Below the pieces are notes generated by a model, which did not search any database, was not told the DNA's origin, and worked only from the letters and a program-made list of their open reading frames with translations. 23,600 bases of DNA, from positions 5,853-29,452 of the forward strand of contig CAPNAQ010000003.1 of assembly GCA_948663505.1 (NCBI GenBank), given 5' to 3'. A program made the translations under genes and the position numbers. The stretch is from an uncultured Clostridia bacterium (GTDB lineage: Bacteria; Bacillota; Clostridia; TANB77; CAG-508). Positions 23,320 through 23,600 of this stretch are shown here, one piece after another (position 1 is the first letter of the stretch; each line of letters begins with the position of its first letter).

Positions 23320-23565
23320 ATGAAAAAATTTACTTTTTTAACTCAAGAGCAATATTTTGATGATGAACAATTAGATATAATAAAAAAAAGAGGTACAGAA
23401 GCAGTAATTACTGATTTTTCTATACTTTTAGGTGGTTTTGTTTCTGATTATAATCATATACAAAATGATGATTCTTTAGAGGGAAGAACAGGAGCATATT
23501 GGACTAAATCTGATGATGGAGATGGAGACGCGCGCGTGGTTTACTATGATGGTGATAGGAATTGA
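23320..23565 (+). CDS. DGR target (variable) protein, truncated by TGA in VR
   Basis: Starts MKKFTFLTQEQYFDDEQLDI behind AGGAGG. The region before VR (residues 52-69, SLEGRTGAYWTKSDDGDG) is the usual approach to the variable C-terminal strand of a C-type-lectin-fold DGR target. Codons 70-81 lie in VR (DARVVYYDGDRN), and a TGA at 23563-23565 ends the frame. Even without it, a one-base insertion near 23578 shifts the rest out of the RNVGARP frame. The pre-VR part is only 69 residues with no signal peptide, so the intact form would be a very small cytosolic target. The protein could be an off state, a pseudogene, or affected by an assembly error; the sequence ends inside VR. Confidence 0.75.
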   Translation: MKKFTFLTQEQYFDDEQLDIIKKRGTEAVITDFSILLGGFVSDYNHIQNDDSLEGRTGAYWTKSDDGDGDARVVYYDGDRN

Positions 23566-23600
23566 TTTAGAGTTTCTTAGACGTAATGTTGGGGCTCGCC
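23527..23600 (+). repeat. DGR variable repeat (VR), possibly continuing past the window
   Basis: 74 bases aligned to TR 21876-21948. All nine substitutions are at template adenines. A single T is inserted near 23578. The GC-rich 3' end (GTTGGGGCTCGCC) is identical to TR and would lie in the initiation-of-mutagenic-homing region. The window stops here, so the 3' limit is unknown. Confidence 0.93.

Noticed and set aside
23563..23565. TGA in TR and VR read as a sense codon (recoded genetic code)
   Set aside because: Long intact genes throughout the window use TGG for Trp with no internal TGA, and the response regulator ends naturally in TGA just before the kinase start. Genome-wide recoding does not fit.
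1..23600. CRISPR array or tRNA genes
   Set aside because: No regularly spaced repeats were seen, and no cloverleaf with a TTCRANY T-loop was recognised on either strand.

Overview
The window comes from a very AT-rich bacterial chromosome. The sporulation genes yqfC and yqfD, a PdaA-type cortex deacetylase, a BceRS-BceAB peptide-sensing module and strong AGGAGG-type ribosome binding sites together point to a spore-forming Clostridia lineage (Firmicutes), plausibly gut-associated. TGA is used as a normal stop: long genes contain only TGG for Trp, and the response regulator ends in TGA. No rRNA, tRNA or CRISPR array was seen.

Layout. (1) 1-1000: a VTT/DedA-like membrane protein, facing a minus-strand zinc-ribbon membrane protein across a 20-bp perfect inverted repeat. 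(2) 1796-8667: an antimicrobial-peptide sensing and detoxification locus. It holds an OmpR-type regulator with a BceS-like kinase, then a BceA/BceB transporter with its own promoter, an unknown anchored protein, a YxeA-family protein and a 46-residue membrane microprotein, followed by a deletion-damaged GT51 transglycosylase and a YccF protein. The same palindrome (CTTAC-N6-GTAAG) lies upstream of both the regulator operon and the transporter operon and is the likely regulator-binding site. (3) 8740-14450: a decayed accessory patchwork of ribbon-helix-helix remnants, an AbrB/hydrolase chimera, two near-identical copies of a 55-residue gene, a zinc-ribbon protein, a relic tail of a HipA-like kinase, a doubly frameshifted gene, a truncated frameshifted copy of pdaA, a DUF4160 pair and an intact HipA/CtkA-like kinase. 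(4) 14567-20128: a sporulation/core block, pdaA-yqfC-yqfD-unknown-ybeY-DUF3048-ylbF. (5) 20136-20427: a MITE-like element with terminal inverted repeats, then a membrane metallopeptidase. (6) 21222-23600 (window end): a diversity-generating retroelement (DGR) in the order avd, template repeat, structured spacer, reverse transcriptase, target gene with variable repeat.

The DGR is the most notable system. All nine substitutions between the template repeat (21876-21948) and the variable repeat (23527-23600) fall on template adenines, the hallmark of mutagenic retrohoming. Unusually, the template itself encodes an in-frame TGA whose A is a mutable position, and the variable repeat carries the same TGA plus a one-base insertion, so the target is cut to 81 residues. 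Either this is a stochastic on/off design built into the template, or the target is broken (or misassembled) beside an intact retroelement.
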